From NCBI GenBank assembly GCA_964642855.1, contig CAZXSK010000004.1, positions 1 through 64,000 on the forward strand: DNA of 64,000 bases, in the 5' to 3' direction. The position numbers and the translations under genes were made by a program. Under the pieces are notes generated by a model. That model did no database searches, was not told where the DNA came from, and was given only the letters and a program-made list of their open reading frames with translations. The stretch's first letter is position 1. Each line of letters opens with the position of its first letter. Shown here one piece after another: positions 42,768 through 50,249 of the stretch. The stretch is from CAZXSK01 sp964642855. GTDB taxonomy: Bacteria; Planctomycetota; Phycisphaerae; SM23-33.

Positions 42768-44711
42768 TCAGTGAGTAGACCTGCTGGCGAGGTAGATCGC
42801 GAGAACCGTAGCATCGCTGGGCGTGATTCCGCCAATCCGCATCGCCTGGCCCAAAGTCCGAGGCTGGACCTCGGAAAGCTTCTCCCTCGCCTCATGGCGG
42901 AGATGGGTGATCGCGCCGTAGTCGATTCCTGCCGGAATCAGTTTCTTCTCCATCGATTGCACGAACTCACGCCTGGAACGCTCCTTGGCCAGATATCCTT
43001 CGTAGCGTGCGTCCACCGAGACAGACCACGCCGCCGTCGCATCTCGATGGATCAAATCGCCCAGCCTCGCCCCTTCCGAACCTTCGATGCCTTGAGCGAG
43101 TTTGCCAAGGTCCACCCGAGGGTTCTGCAGATGTTCCCAGAGACTCTTGCCCCGCCAGCGCGTCGCCTTGAGGGTTCCTTCCAAGCAGGAAACGACCCCC
43201 AACTTCGAGCCAAAGCGCTCGACCCGTTCCTCACCGGCCAGTCCCAGGCGCTGTGCCAGCGGAGTAAGCCGCCGATCGGCGTTGTCTGCGCGAAGATGCA
43301 GCCGGTTCTCAGCCCGGCTGGTGAACATGCGGTAGGGTTCGGTCACGCCGTTGGTCACCAGGTCGTCGACCATCACCCCGATGTACGCCTGGTCGCGAGG
43401 AAGCACCACCGGCTCGCCGCCCAGGACTGCCATCGCTGCGTTGACTCCCGCGACCCATCCCTGACCGGCTGCTTCCTCGTACCCGGTCGACCCGTTGACC
43501 TGTCCGGCCAGGTACAGCCCCCCCAGAACCTTCGTCTCAAGCGTTGCCCTCAACTGCGTCGGCGGCACGTAGTCGTACTCGATGGCGTATCCCCATCGAA
43601 GCACCTCTGCGTGCTCCAGCCCCGGAATGTTGTGGACCATGAACTCCTGCACGTCAAGCGGGAGGGAGGTGGACACCCCACCCACATAGACCCAGTCCGT
43701 ATCCCTGCCTTCCGGCTCGAGGAACACCTGGTGGCTGGACTTGTCGGAGAACCGCTCGAGCTTGGTCTCGATCGACGGACAGTACCTCGGGCCTGCCGAT
43801 TGGATCTGTCCGGTGTAGAGGGGCGCCCGGTGGAGGTTCTCCAGGATCCTTTGGTGAATCGTGGGATTCGTCGATGTCAGCCAGCACGGAACCTGCTCGA
43901 TTTCGAGCGAGTCCTGCAGAAAAGAGAACGGCGTCGGCGGCTCGTCGCCGTCCTGACGGATGCACTTGCTTGTATCGATCGTCCGGCCATCGATGCGGGG
44001 ACACGTGCCCGTCTTGAGTCGACCGAGTTGCAGGCCGTGGTCAGCGAGCGAGGTCGACAGCCTCGACGACGCCGGCTCGCCGTATCTGCCCCCCTGCCAG
44101 ATACGTTCTCCCAGATGCATCTGCCCGCATAGGAACGTCCCCGCGGTGACGACCACCGCCTTGCAGCTTAGTTGGCGGATCTCGCACGTTGCAGCCTCAA
44201 CGCTCCGCTGACAGCGGTCCCACTCGTGCTGCAGGTCGGCGGACTCCGCTTGCCGCAGTTCGTCGGGCGTGGCGGGTGCATCGCCAGCGATCTCTCGGAC
44301 CCGAACGCCGCAGACACCCCCGCCTTCCGAGAGCACGTCGGTTACCTCGCCCTGCAAGACCGAAAGGTTCGGGCATCGGCGGAGTTGCCGTTGCATCCAC
44401 GCTGCGTAGGCGTAGCGGTCGGACTGGCAGCGAGGCCCCCACACAGCCGGTCCTTTTGAGCGATTGAGCATGCGGAACTGCATGCCGGTGGCGTCGGCAG
44501 CCCGGCCCATGAGTCCTCCCAGGGCATCGATTTCGCGAACGATCTGGCCCTTGCCGATGCCCCCGATCGAAGGGTTGCAGGACATCTGGCCGATCGCTGC
44601 GGCCTTGAGCGTAACCAGCGCGGTGGCGGCACCCAGCCGGGCGGATGCCCAGGCGGCTTCGATGCCTGCGTGCCCCCCGCCAATAATGACGATGTCAAAG
44701 TCGGTGTCCAC
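42768..44711 (-). CDS. mnmG: tRNA uridine-5-carboxymethylaminomethyl modification enzyme MnmG
   Basis: FAD-dependent enzyme that, with MnmE, modifies the wobble uridine of several tRNAs. The 647-residue protein starts with the FAD motif VIIGGGHAGIEAAWASARLG, then SCNPSIGGIGKGQIVREIDA, GTFLCGQMHLGE and QGWVAGVNAA, and ends in the helical MnmE-binding domain (RIGGITPSDATVLAIYL). GTG 44711 is preferred to GTG 44747 because TGGTACAAT (an extended -10) lies between them. No Shine-Dalgarno exists, so the message may be leaderless. mnmE is not adjacent. Confidence 0.94.
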   Translation of the reverse strand: MDTDFDIVIIGGGHAGIEAAWASARLGAATALVTLKAAAIGQMSCNPSIGGIGKGQIVREIDALGGLMGRAADATGMQFRMLNRSKGPAVWGPRCQSDRYAYAAWMQRQLRRCPNLSVLQGEVTDVLSEGGGVCGVRVREIAGDAPATPDELRQAESADLQHEWDRCQRSVEAATCEIRQLSCKAVVVTAGTFLCGQMHLGERIWQGGRYGEPASSRLSTSLADHGLQLGRLKTGTCPRIDGRTIDTSKCIRQDGDEPPTPFSFLQDSLEIEQVPCWLTSTNPTIHQRILENLHRAPLYTGQIQSAGPRYCPSIETKLERFSDKSSHQVFLEPEGRDTDWVYVGGVSTSLPLDVQEFMVHNIPGLEHAEVLRWGYAIEYDYVPPTQLRATLETKVLGGLYLAGQVNGSTGYEEAAGQGWVAGVNAAMAVLGGEPVVLPRDQAYIGVMVDDLVTNGVTEPYRMFTSRAENRLHLRADNADRRLTPLAQRLGLAGEERVERFGSKLGVVSCLEGTLKATRWRGKSLWEHLQNPRVDLGKLAQGIEGSEGARLGDLIHRDATAAWSVSVDARYEGYLAKERSRREFVQSMEKKLIPAGIDYGAITHLRHEAREKLSEVQPRTLGQAMRIGGITPSDATVLAIYLASRSTH

Positions 44712-44718
44712 GGGGCTG

Positions 44719-44727
44719 ATTGTACCA
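44719..44727 (-). promoter_or_regulatory. extended -10 promoter of mnmG
   Basis: Minus-strand TGGTACAAT with TACAAT at 44724-44719. The GTG start at 44711 begins 7 nt beyond. No convincing -35 hexamer. Confidence 0.45.
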
Positions 44728-44779
44728 GCCGCGCCGCGAAAACCCACGAGCAGTTAGGGCAAGGCGTGAGAACCGCTCG

Positions 44780-45190
44780 TCAGCCGACGTAGCGGATCAG
44801 ATACAGCCAGTTGACGACGATTGCCACGCCGAGAGTCACCCAGGCCGCAACCTTCTCCCGCCCGGTAAGCTGCACCCGGAGGGTCACGCCCAAGGCAAGT
44901 CGTGCAATCAGCCAGATCGCGGTCATCACCAGGACCGACATGAACAGGGGATTGTAACCAATCGCAGCAAGCACATCGCCACGCAGCAACGCCAGAACGC
45001 CGCGCGTCAGGCCGCAGGTGGGACAGGGCAGGCCCGTGGCCCGGTGGAACTGGCATGTGGTGACGTTCGTATGCGCGAAGCGCTGGAGACAGACCAGCCC
45101 CGCCAGGAGTGCCAGCCAGACTCCCACGATGACCGTCGCCCAGACCGGCCAAGGCCAGGTTCGCTTCGTTCTTGCCAGAGCAACCTTCAT
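44780..45190 (-). CDS. DUF2752 membrane protein
   Basis: A 136-residue membrane protein with the DUF2752 signature CPTCGLTRGVLALLRGD between the first and second transmembrane helices (VGVWLALLAGLVCL; NPLFMSVLVMTAIWL; AAWVTLGVAIVVNWLYLI). Function unknown; the two Cys may bind metal or form a disulfide. It is the last of four consecutive minus-strand membrane genes and follows a GYF_2 protein by 17 nt. Confidence 0.75.
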   Translation of the reverse strand: MKVALARTKRTWPWPVWATVIVGVWLALLAGLVCLQRFAHTNVTTCQFHRATGLPCPTCGLTRGVLALLRGDVLAAIGYNPLFMSVLVMTAIWLIARLALGVTLRVQLTGREKVAAWVTLGVAIVVNWLYLIRYVG

Positions 45191-45207
45191 TGCGAATCCG
45201 TGACTTC

Positions 45208-45681
45208 TCAGAAGCCCTGCGAGCCGATCATGATCATGATGAAGATCGCGTAGAGCACGATACCCACGATGCTGACGATCACGTGGACCATCGAGATAAT
45301 CCGCCCGGCCTGGGTGAGGCTTCGTCCTTCCGGGTCCATCAGACCGGCGTCCATCTCCCGAAGGTCGTTATTGGCCATGACCCACGCAATGATACCGCAG
45401 ACACAGCACGACAGGAACCAACTGAGGATCGACAGGACGAGGATCAGTACGCCGCGATGGGGCTTGACGTATCCCTGGGCAGCCGTGGCGGCGACAGCCT
45501 GTCCCTGCGGAGCGCCGCTGAAAAGCCCGGGCACCGTGGATGCAGGTTTCCACTCGGCCATGCCCTCGCACCAGACGTTGTCGGTCGGTTTCAGCCGCCC
45601 TTCCGAAACCCACTGACGGAGCGTTGTGTCGTCCACCGGCCCATACTGCTGGCCGCCTACGTAACAGTACCATTGTCTCAT
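45208..45681 (-). CDS. GYF_2 and DUF4190-like membrane protein (copy A)
   Basis: A 157-residue protein. Residues 1-55 are a GYF_2 domain (WYCYVGGQQYGPVDDTTLRQ, then VWCEGMAEWKPASTVPGLF). The remainder has two transmembrane segments (VLILVLSILSWFLSCCVCGI; VHVIVSIVGIVLYAIFIMIM) separated by NNDLREMDAGLMDPEGRSLT, the DUF4190-like loop. GYF-type domains bind Pro-rich peptides. Closely related to the two genes upstream on the same strand. Confidence 0.75.
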   Translation of the reverse strand: MRQWYCYVGGQQYGPVDDTTLRQWVSEGRLKPTDNVWCEGMAEWKPASTVPGLFSGAPQGQAVAATAAQGYVKPHRGVLILVLSILSWFLSCCVCGIIAWVMANNDLREMDAGLMDPEGRSLTQAGRIISMVHVIVSIVGIVLYAIFIMIMIGSQGF

Positions 45682-45705
45682 TTCCTGTCTCTCCGTCAGT
45701 TTCGA

Positions 45706-46200
45706 CTAGGGCTCGAACACGGGGGAATTCATGGAATAGTCCGTCTCGCCCGGAACCGCCATGATGATGAAGATAATCAGGACGACGCACAGGGCCAGCG
45801 TGATGATGTTGATCACGATTCCCGCTGTCGCGAAGGAATAGGGCGCGTCGACCTCGATGGATTTCCTTCTCCCCGAGAAACCCAGGACCAGCCCGATGAT
45901 CGCCAGGACCAGCGACACACAACCACACAGGCACAGCCCAAGCAGGCCGCAGATCCCCAAGACCATGCTCGCGATCCCAAGACCCTGACCGGGGTTCTCT
46001 GGAGCAACCTGACCCACCGGCTGGGTAGCCGGTGTCTGCATCAACCCCGGAATCTCCGAGGCAGGTTTCCAGTCGGGCATGCCGTCGCACCAGACCAGAT
46101 CGGAAGCCTTGACGCGACCCTCCGCCACCCACTGGCGGAGGGTCGCATCCTCAATCGGGCCATATTGCTGCCCGCCGACATGACAATGCCAACTCGTCAT
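45706..46200 (-). CDS. GYF_2 and DUF4190-like membrane protein (copy B)
   Basis: A 164-residue paralogue of copy A. The GYF_2 domain (WHCHVGGQQYGPIEDATLRQ, then VWCDGMPDWKPASEIPGL) is nearly identical, whereas the membrane part differs (ASMVLGICGLLGLCLCGCVS; GIVINIITLALCVVLIIFII) with the loop GRRKSIEVDAPYSFATAG. It suggests duplication of the GYF_2 half followed by divergence or exchange of the membrane half. Confidence 0.75.
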   Translation of the reverse strand: MTSWHCHVGGQQYGPIEDATLRQWVAEGRVKASDLVWCDGMPDWKPASEIPGLMQTPATQPVGQVAPENPGQGLGIASMVLGICGLLGLCLCGCVSLVLAIIGLVLGFSGRRKSIEVDAPYSFATAGIVINIITLALCVVLIIFIIMAVPGETDYSMNSPVFEP

Positions 46201-46300
46201 CGCAAGCGGTCAACCTCAAGTGTACAAGGAACAGACGCAAACACTCCGCCATCGGGCGCCTCAGCCGGACCTGAAACATCCTGTGCCTGCATGGAGCTAC

Positions 46301-46606
46301 CTACATCGCTGCGGAATACGCGCCCATACTGATAATGAACATGATGAGGCCGATGATGCTAAGAAAAGTGCCGATCATCCCCAGGATTTTCCCGGCATTG
46401 GTCAGCCCGCGCCCCTCCGGATCCATCCGTCCGGCGTCCATCTCCTTGAGATCTTTCGACCCCATCACCCAGGCGAGAATGCCAAAGATGAAGCAACTGC
46501 AGACAAAGGTGAGGATGCCAAACACCAGAATCAGTACGCCTCGATGGGGTTTGACCTGCATACCTTGACCGGCCGGCTGTGCCGGCTGCTGTGGTGCCTG
46601 TGTCAT
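46301..46606 (-). CDS. DUF4190-like membrane protein lacking GYF_2
   Basis: A 101-residue protein equal to the membrane half of copy A: VKPHRGVLILVFGILTFVCS, then SKDLKEMDAGRMDPEGRGLT, then IGTFLSIIGLIMFIISM. Its N-terminus is Pro/Gln-rich (TQAPQQPAQPAGQGMQ), which could itself be a GYF ligand. The first gene of the four-gene cluster. Confidence 0.7.
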   Translation of the reverse strand: MTQAPQQPAQPAGQGMQVKPHRGVLILVFGILTFVCSCFIFGILAWVMGSKDLKEMDAGRMDPEGRGLTNAGKILGMIGTFLSIIGLIMFIISMGAYSAAM

Positions 46607-46836
46607 GAAAGAAGCTCCTTTTCTTCTGGAATGAAAACGTGCACCCGCGGAATTGGAAGGTGGTCTCCTTCCGAAATGCTTGAGACCAAGTTACTTGGCC
46701 TCTATACGTGTGTCAACGGTATGGCCATTCGATTCGTACTTTTGCGCACTTCGGCTCGAACGTCCGTCCCGACTCGTCTGTTCAGACGGTGCCTGGACCC
46801 CGTTTCTTGCCCGATTCCCCCGGAAAGTTACACAAT

Positions 46837-47757
46837 TCAGGAAAAAAGCGCCTCCACGAACCGCTCCGGGTCAAAGGGCTCGATGTCCTCGTACTGCTCG
46901 CCCAGGCCCACGAACTTCACGGGCAGGTTCACCTCATTGCGGATCGCGATGACGATGCCCCCCTTGGCGGTACCGTCCAGCTTGGCCAGGAAAATCCCGG
47001 TCGCATCGATCGCCTGCATGAAGGCCTTCGCCTGGTTGATGGCGTTCTGACCGGTGGTGGCGTCCAGCACGAGCATCACCTCGTGAGGAGCGCGGGGCAG
47101 CTTCTTGCCCACCACGTTGCGGATCTTGGTGAGTTCCCGCATCAGGTTGTCCTGGGTGTGCAGACGCCCAGCGGTGTCCACCAGCAACACGTCGGCCGAT
47201 CTCGCCTGGGCTGCGTCGCAGGCATCGAACACCACGGCTGACGGATCCGAGCCCTGCTTGCCCTTGACGATGTTTACCCCGAGGCGCTCCGACCAGATCG
47301 TCAACTGCTCGACCGCTGCTGCGCGGAAGGTATCCCCCGCCGCGAGGACCACGGTCTTGCCCTGCTGCTGGAAGAACCAGGTGAGCTTGGCGACTGAAGT
47401 GGTCTTCCCCGCTCCGTTGATGCCGGCTACGAGGATGACCGTCGGTCCGTTCTCAGCGAAATTCACCGACCGATCGGACTCCGGCCAGTAGGACTTGATC
47501 TCCTGTTTCAGGAAGTCGATGACGTCCTCGCCCTTCTCGATCTGCTTGTTTCTGTAGGCCTCCCGGAGGTCGTCGCAGATGGTCGTTGCCGCCTTGACGC
47601 CCACGTCCGCCTGGATCAGCGTGGCTTCGAGCTCGTCCAGCAGGTCTTCGTCGATGGTCCTGCCGGCCAGCAGCGTCCTGAGTCCGCTGACGAACCGCTG
47701 TTTGGTCTTGGCCAGTCCCCCGGCCAGTTTCTCCAGTGCCTTCCTGAAAAGCGCCAT
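46837..47757 (-). CDS. ftsY: signal recognition particle receptor FtsY
   Basis: SRP-family GTPase that docks ribosome-SRP complexes at the membrane. The 306-residue protein contains the N domain (1-90), G1 GINGAGKTT (112-120), GDTFRAAAVEQL, G3 DTAGR (194-198) and G4-closing LAKLDGTAKGG (258-267), ending GLGEQYEDIEPFDPERFVEA. The acidic A domain of E. coli FtsY is absent, as is common. Upstream TACAAT (47811-47816, minus) may be its -10 box; GAGGCG precedes the ATG. Confidence 0.95.
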   Translation of the reverse strand: MALFRKALEKLAGGLAKTKQRFVSGLRTLLAGRTIDEDLLDELEATLIQADVGVKAATTICDDLREAYRNKQIEKGEDVIDFLKQEIKSYWPESDRSVNFAENGPTVILVAGINGAGKTTSVAKLTWFFQQQGKTVVLAAGDTFRAAAVEQLTIWSERLGVNIVKGKQGSDPSAVVFDACDAAQARSADVLLVDTAGRLHTQDNLMRELTKIRNVVGKKLPRAPHEVMLVLDATTGQNAINQAKAFMQAIDATGIFLAKLDGTAKGGIVIAIRNEVNLPVKFVGLGEQYEDIEPFDPERFVEALFS

Positions 47758-47853
47758 GATTTCGCCTCGCGTCGAATCGTATCGGGATTACGGGGTATGC
47801 ATTGTAGCGAGTCGACAGGGCTCTGCAATCACCGCCCGGGCTGAACTTGCCTG

Positions 47854-48573
47854 TCAGCGCCTGGATTCGTCTTTCAGCGAGATATCCGGGTATCGCTGCA
47901 GGCCTCGCCTGGATGCGTTTTTCCGCCGACCTCGCAGCCAGAGACCGGCTGCTGCGACGAGAAGCCCCAGCCAGATGGCTACGCGCTCGAATCCCGGCAC
48001 GCGGGGTGGGGTCTTCTTGACCACGACGATGTCTTCGCCCGCCCACTCGCCCAGCCAACCGGCTTGACGGAACTCCTCCGGCGGCTTGCCCAGGACGACC
48101 GCCCGAAGAGACTCCGCCTGAAGGAAACGGGTCGGGACGGTGTCGCGCGTGGCGTATTCGGGCGACCATACCAAGACCACCGGCGGGTCCTGCTGACTCG
48201 CTGACTGGCCTTGGCTCCCCGCGTCATGGATGGGATACACCACGCCGAGAATGATGGCTTGCTCCCCCGTCGGCGGGGCCGGCGGCTGACAGGGATCGGC
48301 CCCACCTGGAATGTCCGTCCTCTCGGGCTCCCGCCAGAGATCCGAATCAGCCGGCTGAATGCGAGCCCGGGTGTAATCACGGATGTGGGGCCCGACGTCG
48401 ACGGTGCTCTCCGCTTCGATCTCCCCCGAGGCGATCTGGCGTACGCTGACCTGCGGAACGCCCGTGATGTCGCCGATCAGGAACTCGCCGACGACGCCGA
48501 TCAGGAACAGGGCGATGCCGAGGACGATCAGGATCCATGGAAGGCGGCCCGGTGTGTCGGGTATTGCTTGCAT
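47854..48573 (-). CDS. membrane protein with two terminal helices, function unknown
   Basis: A 239-residue protein with an N-terminal helix (LPWILIVLGIALFLIGVVGE) and a C-terminal helix (VAIWLGLLVAAAGLWL) flanking an approximately 150-residue extracytoplasmic region, followed by an Arg/Lys-rich tail. No family recognised. It lies 26 nt downstream of nusB on the same strand and 96 nt before ftsY, so it is probably read with ribH-nusB. The ATG at 48573 has GGGGAA upstream; the 63-codon extension is a nusB shadow. Confidence 0.6.
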   Translation of the reverse strand: MQAIPDTPGRLPWILIVLGIALFLIGVVGEFLIGDITGVPQVSVRQIASGEIEAESTVDVGPHIRDYTRARIQPADSDLWREPERTDIPGGADPCQPPAPPTGEQAIILGVVYPIHDAGSQGQSASQQDPPVVLVWSPEYATRDTVPTRFLQAESLRAVVLGKPPEEFRQAGWLGEWAGEDIVVVKKTPPRVPGFERVAIWLGLLVAAAGLWLRGRRKNASRRGLQRYPDISLKDESRR

Positions 48574-48599
48574 ATCTGCGTTCCCCGCGGGCTGGCAGG

Positions 48600-49025
48600 T
48601 CACCGGGGTTCGCGCGCGGTGTTCTGGCGGATCTCCTGCCCGACGGCATCGAGAACGCCGTTGACGAACCTGGGACTCTCGCTGGTGGAGAACTCCTTGG
48701 CCAGCTTGACGGCTTCGGAGATGGCGATCTTCGGAGACACCTGCCCCTGGAGCAGTTCCCATGCCCCGAGCCTGAGGATGTTGCGATCCACCAGTGCAAG
48801 GCGGCTGAGGTCCCAGTGACGGGCATGCCGGGCGAGCACCTCATCGACCTGCGGGAGACCGCTGCTGACGGCATCGAGCAGTTTCCCGGCAGCGTCGACG
48901 GTTTCCTTGCCGTCGCGGGAATCAACGATGAATGCCTCTACGAGATCACGTGCCTCGGGGCCTTGGGAGTCCAGGCAGCACAGCCCCTGCAGGGCCAGGC
49001 GACGGGCTTTGTGGTGTCGAATCAC
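48600..49025 (-). CDS. nusB: transcription antitermination protein NusB
   Basis: Binds boxA RNA with ribosomal protein S10 to prevent termination in rRNA operons. The 141-residue protein is helical with the family end pattern RNILRLGAWELLQGQVSPKI, AISEAVKLAKEFS and RFVNGVLDAV. It follows ribH by 27 nt, the common ribH-nusB arrangement. Confidence 0.92.
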   Translation of the reverse strand: MIRHHKARRLALQGLCCLDSQGPEARDLVEAFIVDSRDGKETVDAAGKLLDAVSSGLPQVDEVLARHARHWDLSRLALVDRNILRLGAWELLQGQVSPKIAISEAVKLAKEFSTSESPRFVNGVLDAVGQEIRQNTAREPR

Positions 49026-49052
49026 GATACAGCCTCCGAGCCAGTCGGGAAG

Positions 49053-49523
49053 CTACTCGGCGAGCTGCTGGAGGAGATTGGCCATCTCGACGGCCGAGTT
49101 GGCGGCGTCGGCACCCTTGTTGCCGGCCTTGGTGCCGGCCCGCTCGACGGCCTGCTCGATGGTGTCACACGTCAGCACGCCGAAGATACAGGGCACGCCC
49201 GTGGCCATGCCTGCCTGGGCGACGCCCTTGGCGACCTCGGAGGCGATGTACTGATAGTGGTCGGTTCCGCCACGGATGACCGCGCCGAGGCAGATCACCG
49301 CTGCGTACCGGCCCGAGCAGGCGAGCTTCTGGGCCAGGACGGGGATCTCGAAGCTGCCCGGCGACCAGACGACCTCCACGTTGTCCATATCCGCGCCATG
49401 CCTCTGGAGGGCATCGATCGCGCCTCCCAGCAGCTTGCTGGTGATGAACTCGTTGAACCGGCTGACGACGATGGCAAATCGTGCTTCCGCGGGGGCTATC
49501 AGTTGACCGTGAAACTCTTTCAT
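49053..49523 (-). CDS. ribH: 6,7-dimethyl-8-ribityllumazine synthase
   Basis: Penultimate step of riboflavin synthesis, forming the lumazine from 5-amino-6-ribitylaminouracil and dihydroxybutanone phosphate. The 156-residue protein has FAIVVSRFNEFIT, SPGSFEIPVLAQKL, LGAVIRGGTDHYQYIASEV (catalytic His) and GVLTCDTIEQAVERAGTKAGNKG. AGGAG is 10 nt before the ATG at 49523. The enzyme supplying the dihydroxybutanone phosphate is encoded by ribBA at 57.6 kb. Confidence 0.95.
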   Translation of the reverse strand: MKEFHGQLIAPAEARFAIVVSRFNEFITSKLLGGAIDALQRHGADMDNVEVVWSPGSFEIPVLAQKLACSGRYAAVICLGAVIRGGTDHYQYIASEVAKGVAQAGMATGVPCIFGVLTCDTIEQAVERAGTKAGNKGADAANSAVEMANLLQQLAE

Positions 49524-49588
49524 CGCTTTTCGCTCCTGGCCTTGTGTCAAGCGCGCAAGTATACGCCGCAATCACTGATCCACGCAAC

Positions 49589-50086
49589 CTATTCCTGCTG
49601 CCCACAGGCGTACTGCAGCAGCGTCACGCCGATCGAACCCCCGAACTTGTGGCCGATGTCCTCCAGTTCTCCCACACGGCGGAACCCGAGCGATTCGTGC
49701 AGGCGGACGCTTACCTCGTTGCCGTCGGCACAGAAAGCGAGCAGATTCGTCAGCCCGACCGATCGACCCTCGGCGACAAGGTGCTTCAGCAGCGCCTTGC
49801 CCACGCCCCGACCCCGACAATCCTCGCGAACATAGACCGACACTTCGGCTACGTGGGCGCAGCCTTCCTTGCGGATGAACGGATGGAGATCGGCGTATCC
49901 AGCGACGACTCCCTTCTCGTCGGCGACAAGCACCGGATACCGGCTGCCATGAGCCTCGAACCAGTCGCGACGCCGATCGGTTGAGAAGGGGGAAAGGTCG
50001 AACGAGGCCGTGGAAACTTCCACGGCGCGATTGTAGATCGCGTTGATGGCGGGGAGATCTGCGGCTGTTGCGGCTCGTATGGTCAT
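49589..50086 (-). CDS. GNAT N-acetyltransferase (phosphinothricin-acetyltransferase type)
   Basis: A 165-residue single GNAT domain: IRAATAADLPAINAIYNRAV at the start, EVSVYVREDCRGRGVGKALL with the acetyl-CoA loop RGRGVGKA, and HESLGFRRVGELEDIGHKFG. This is the PAT/YncA pattern whose members acetylate amino acids such as methionine sulfoximine or phosphinothricin. It lies 66 nt upstream of ribH on the same strand but is probably a separate unit. Confidence 0.85.
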   Translation of the reverse strand: MTIRAATAADLPAINAIYNRAVEVSTASFDLSPFSTDRRRDWFEAHGSRYPVLVADEKGVVAGYADLHPFIRKEGCAHVAEVSVYVREDCRGRGVGKALLKHLVAEGRSVGLTNLLAFCADGNEVSVRLHESLGFRRVGELEDIGHKFGGSIGVTLLQYACGQQE

Positions 50087-50249
50087 GGCTCGGCCCCGAT
50101 GTCGGGCTCTGGCACCTTACTGTGCTTCCGGTCTGGCGCCAAGTTCGTGACTTCAGACTGCAACGCAACCTGCAATTCCAGCAGCCTTTGCGATAGGATA
50201 TGTTTTGGCGTCAACCGAACATTGCTGCCGGAGTACCGTCTGAATCATC

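Noticed and set aside
42630..44132. 500-codon plus-strand frame over mnmG
   Set aside because: Low-complexity antisense shadow; the minus strand is an unmistakable MnmG.
45172..46332. 386-codon plus-strand frame in the GYF_2 cluster
   Set aside because: His/Asp/Arg-rich antisense shadow crossing three real minus-strand genes.
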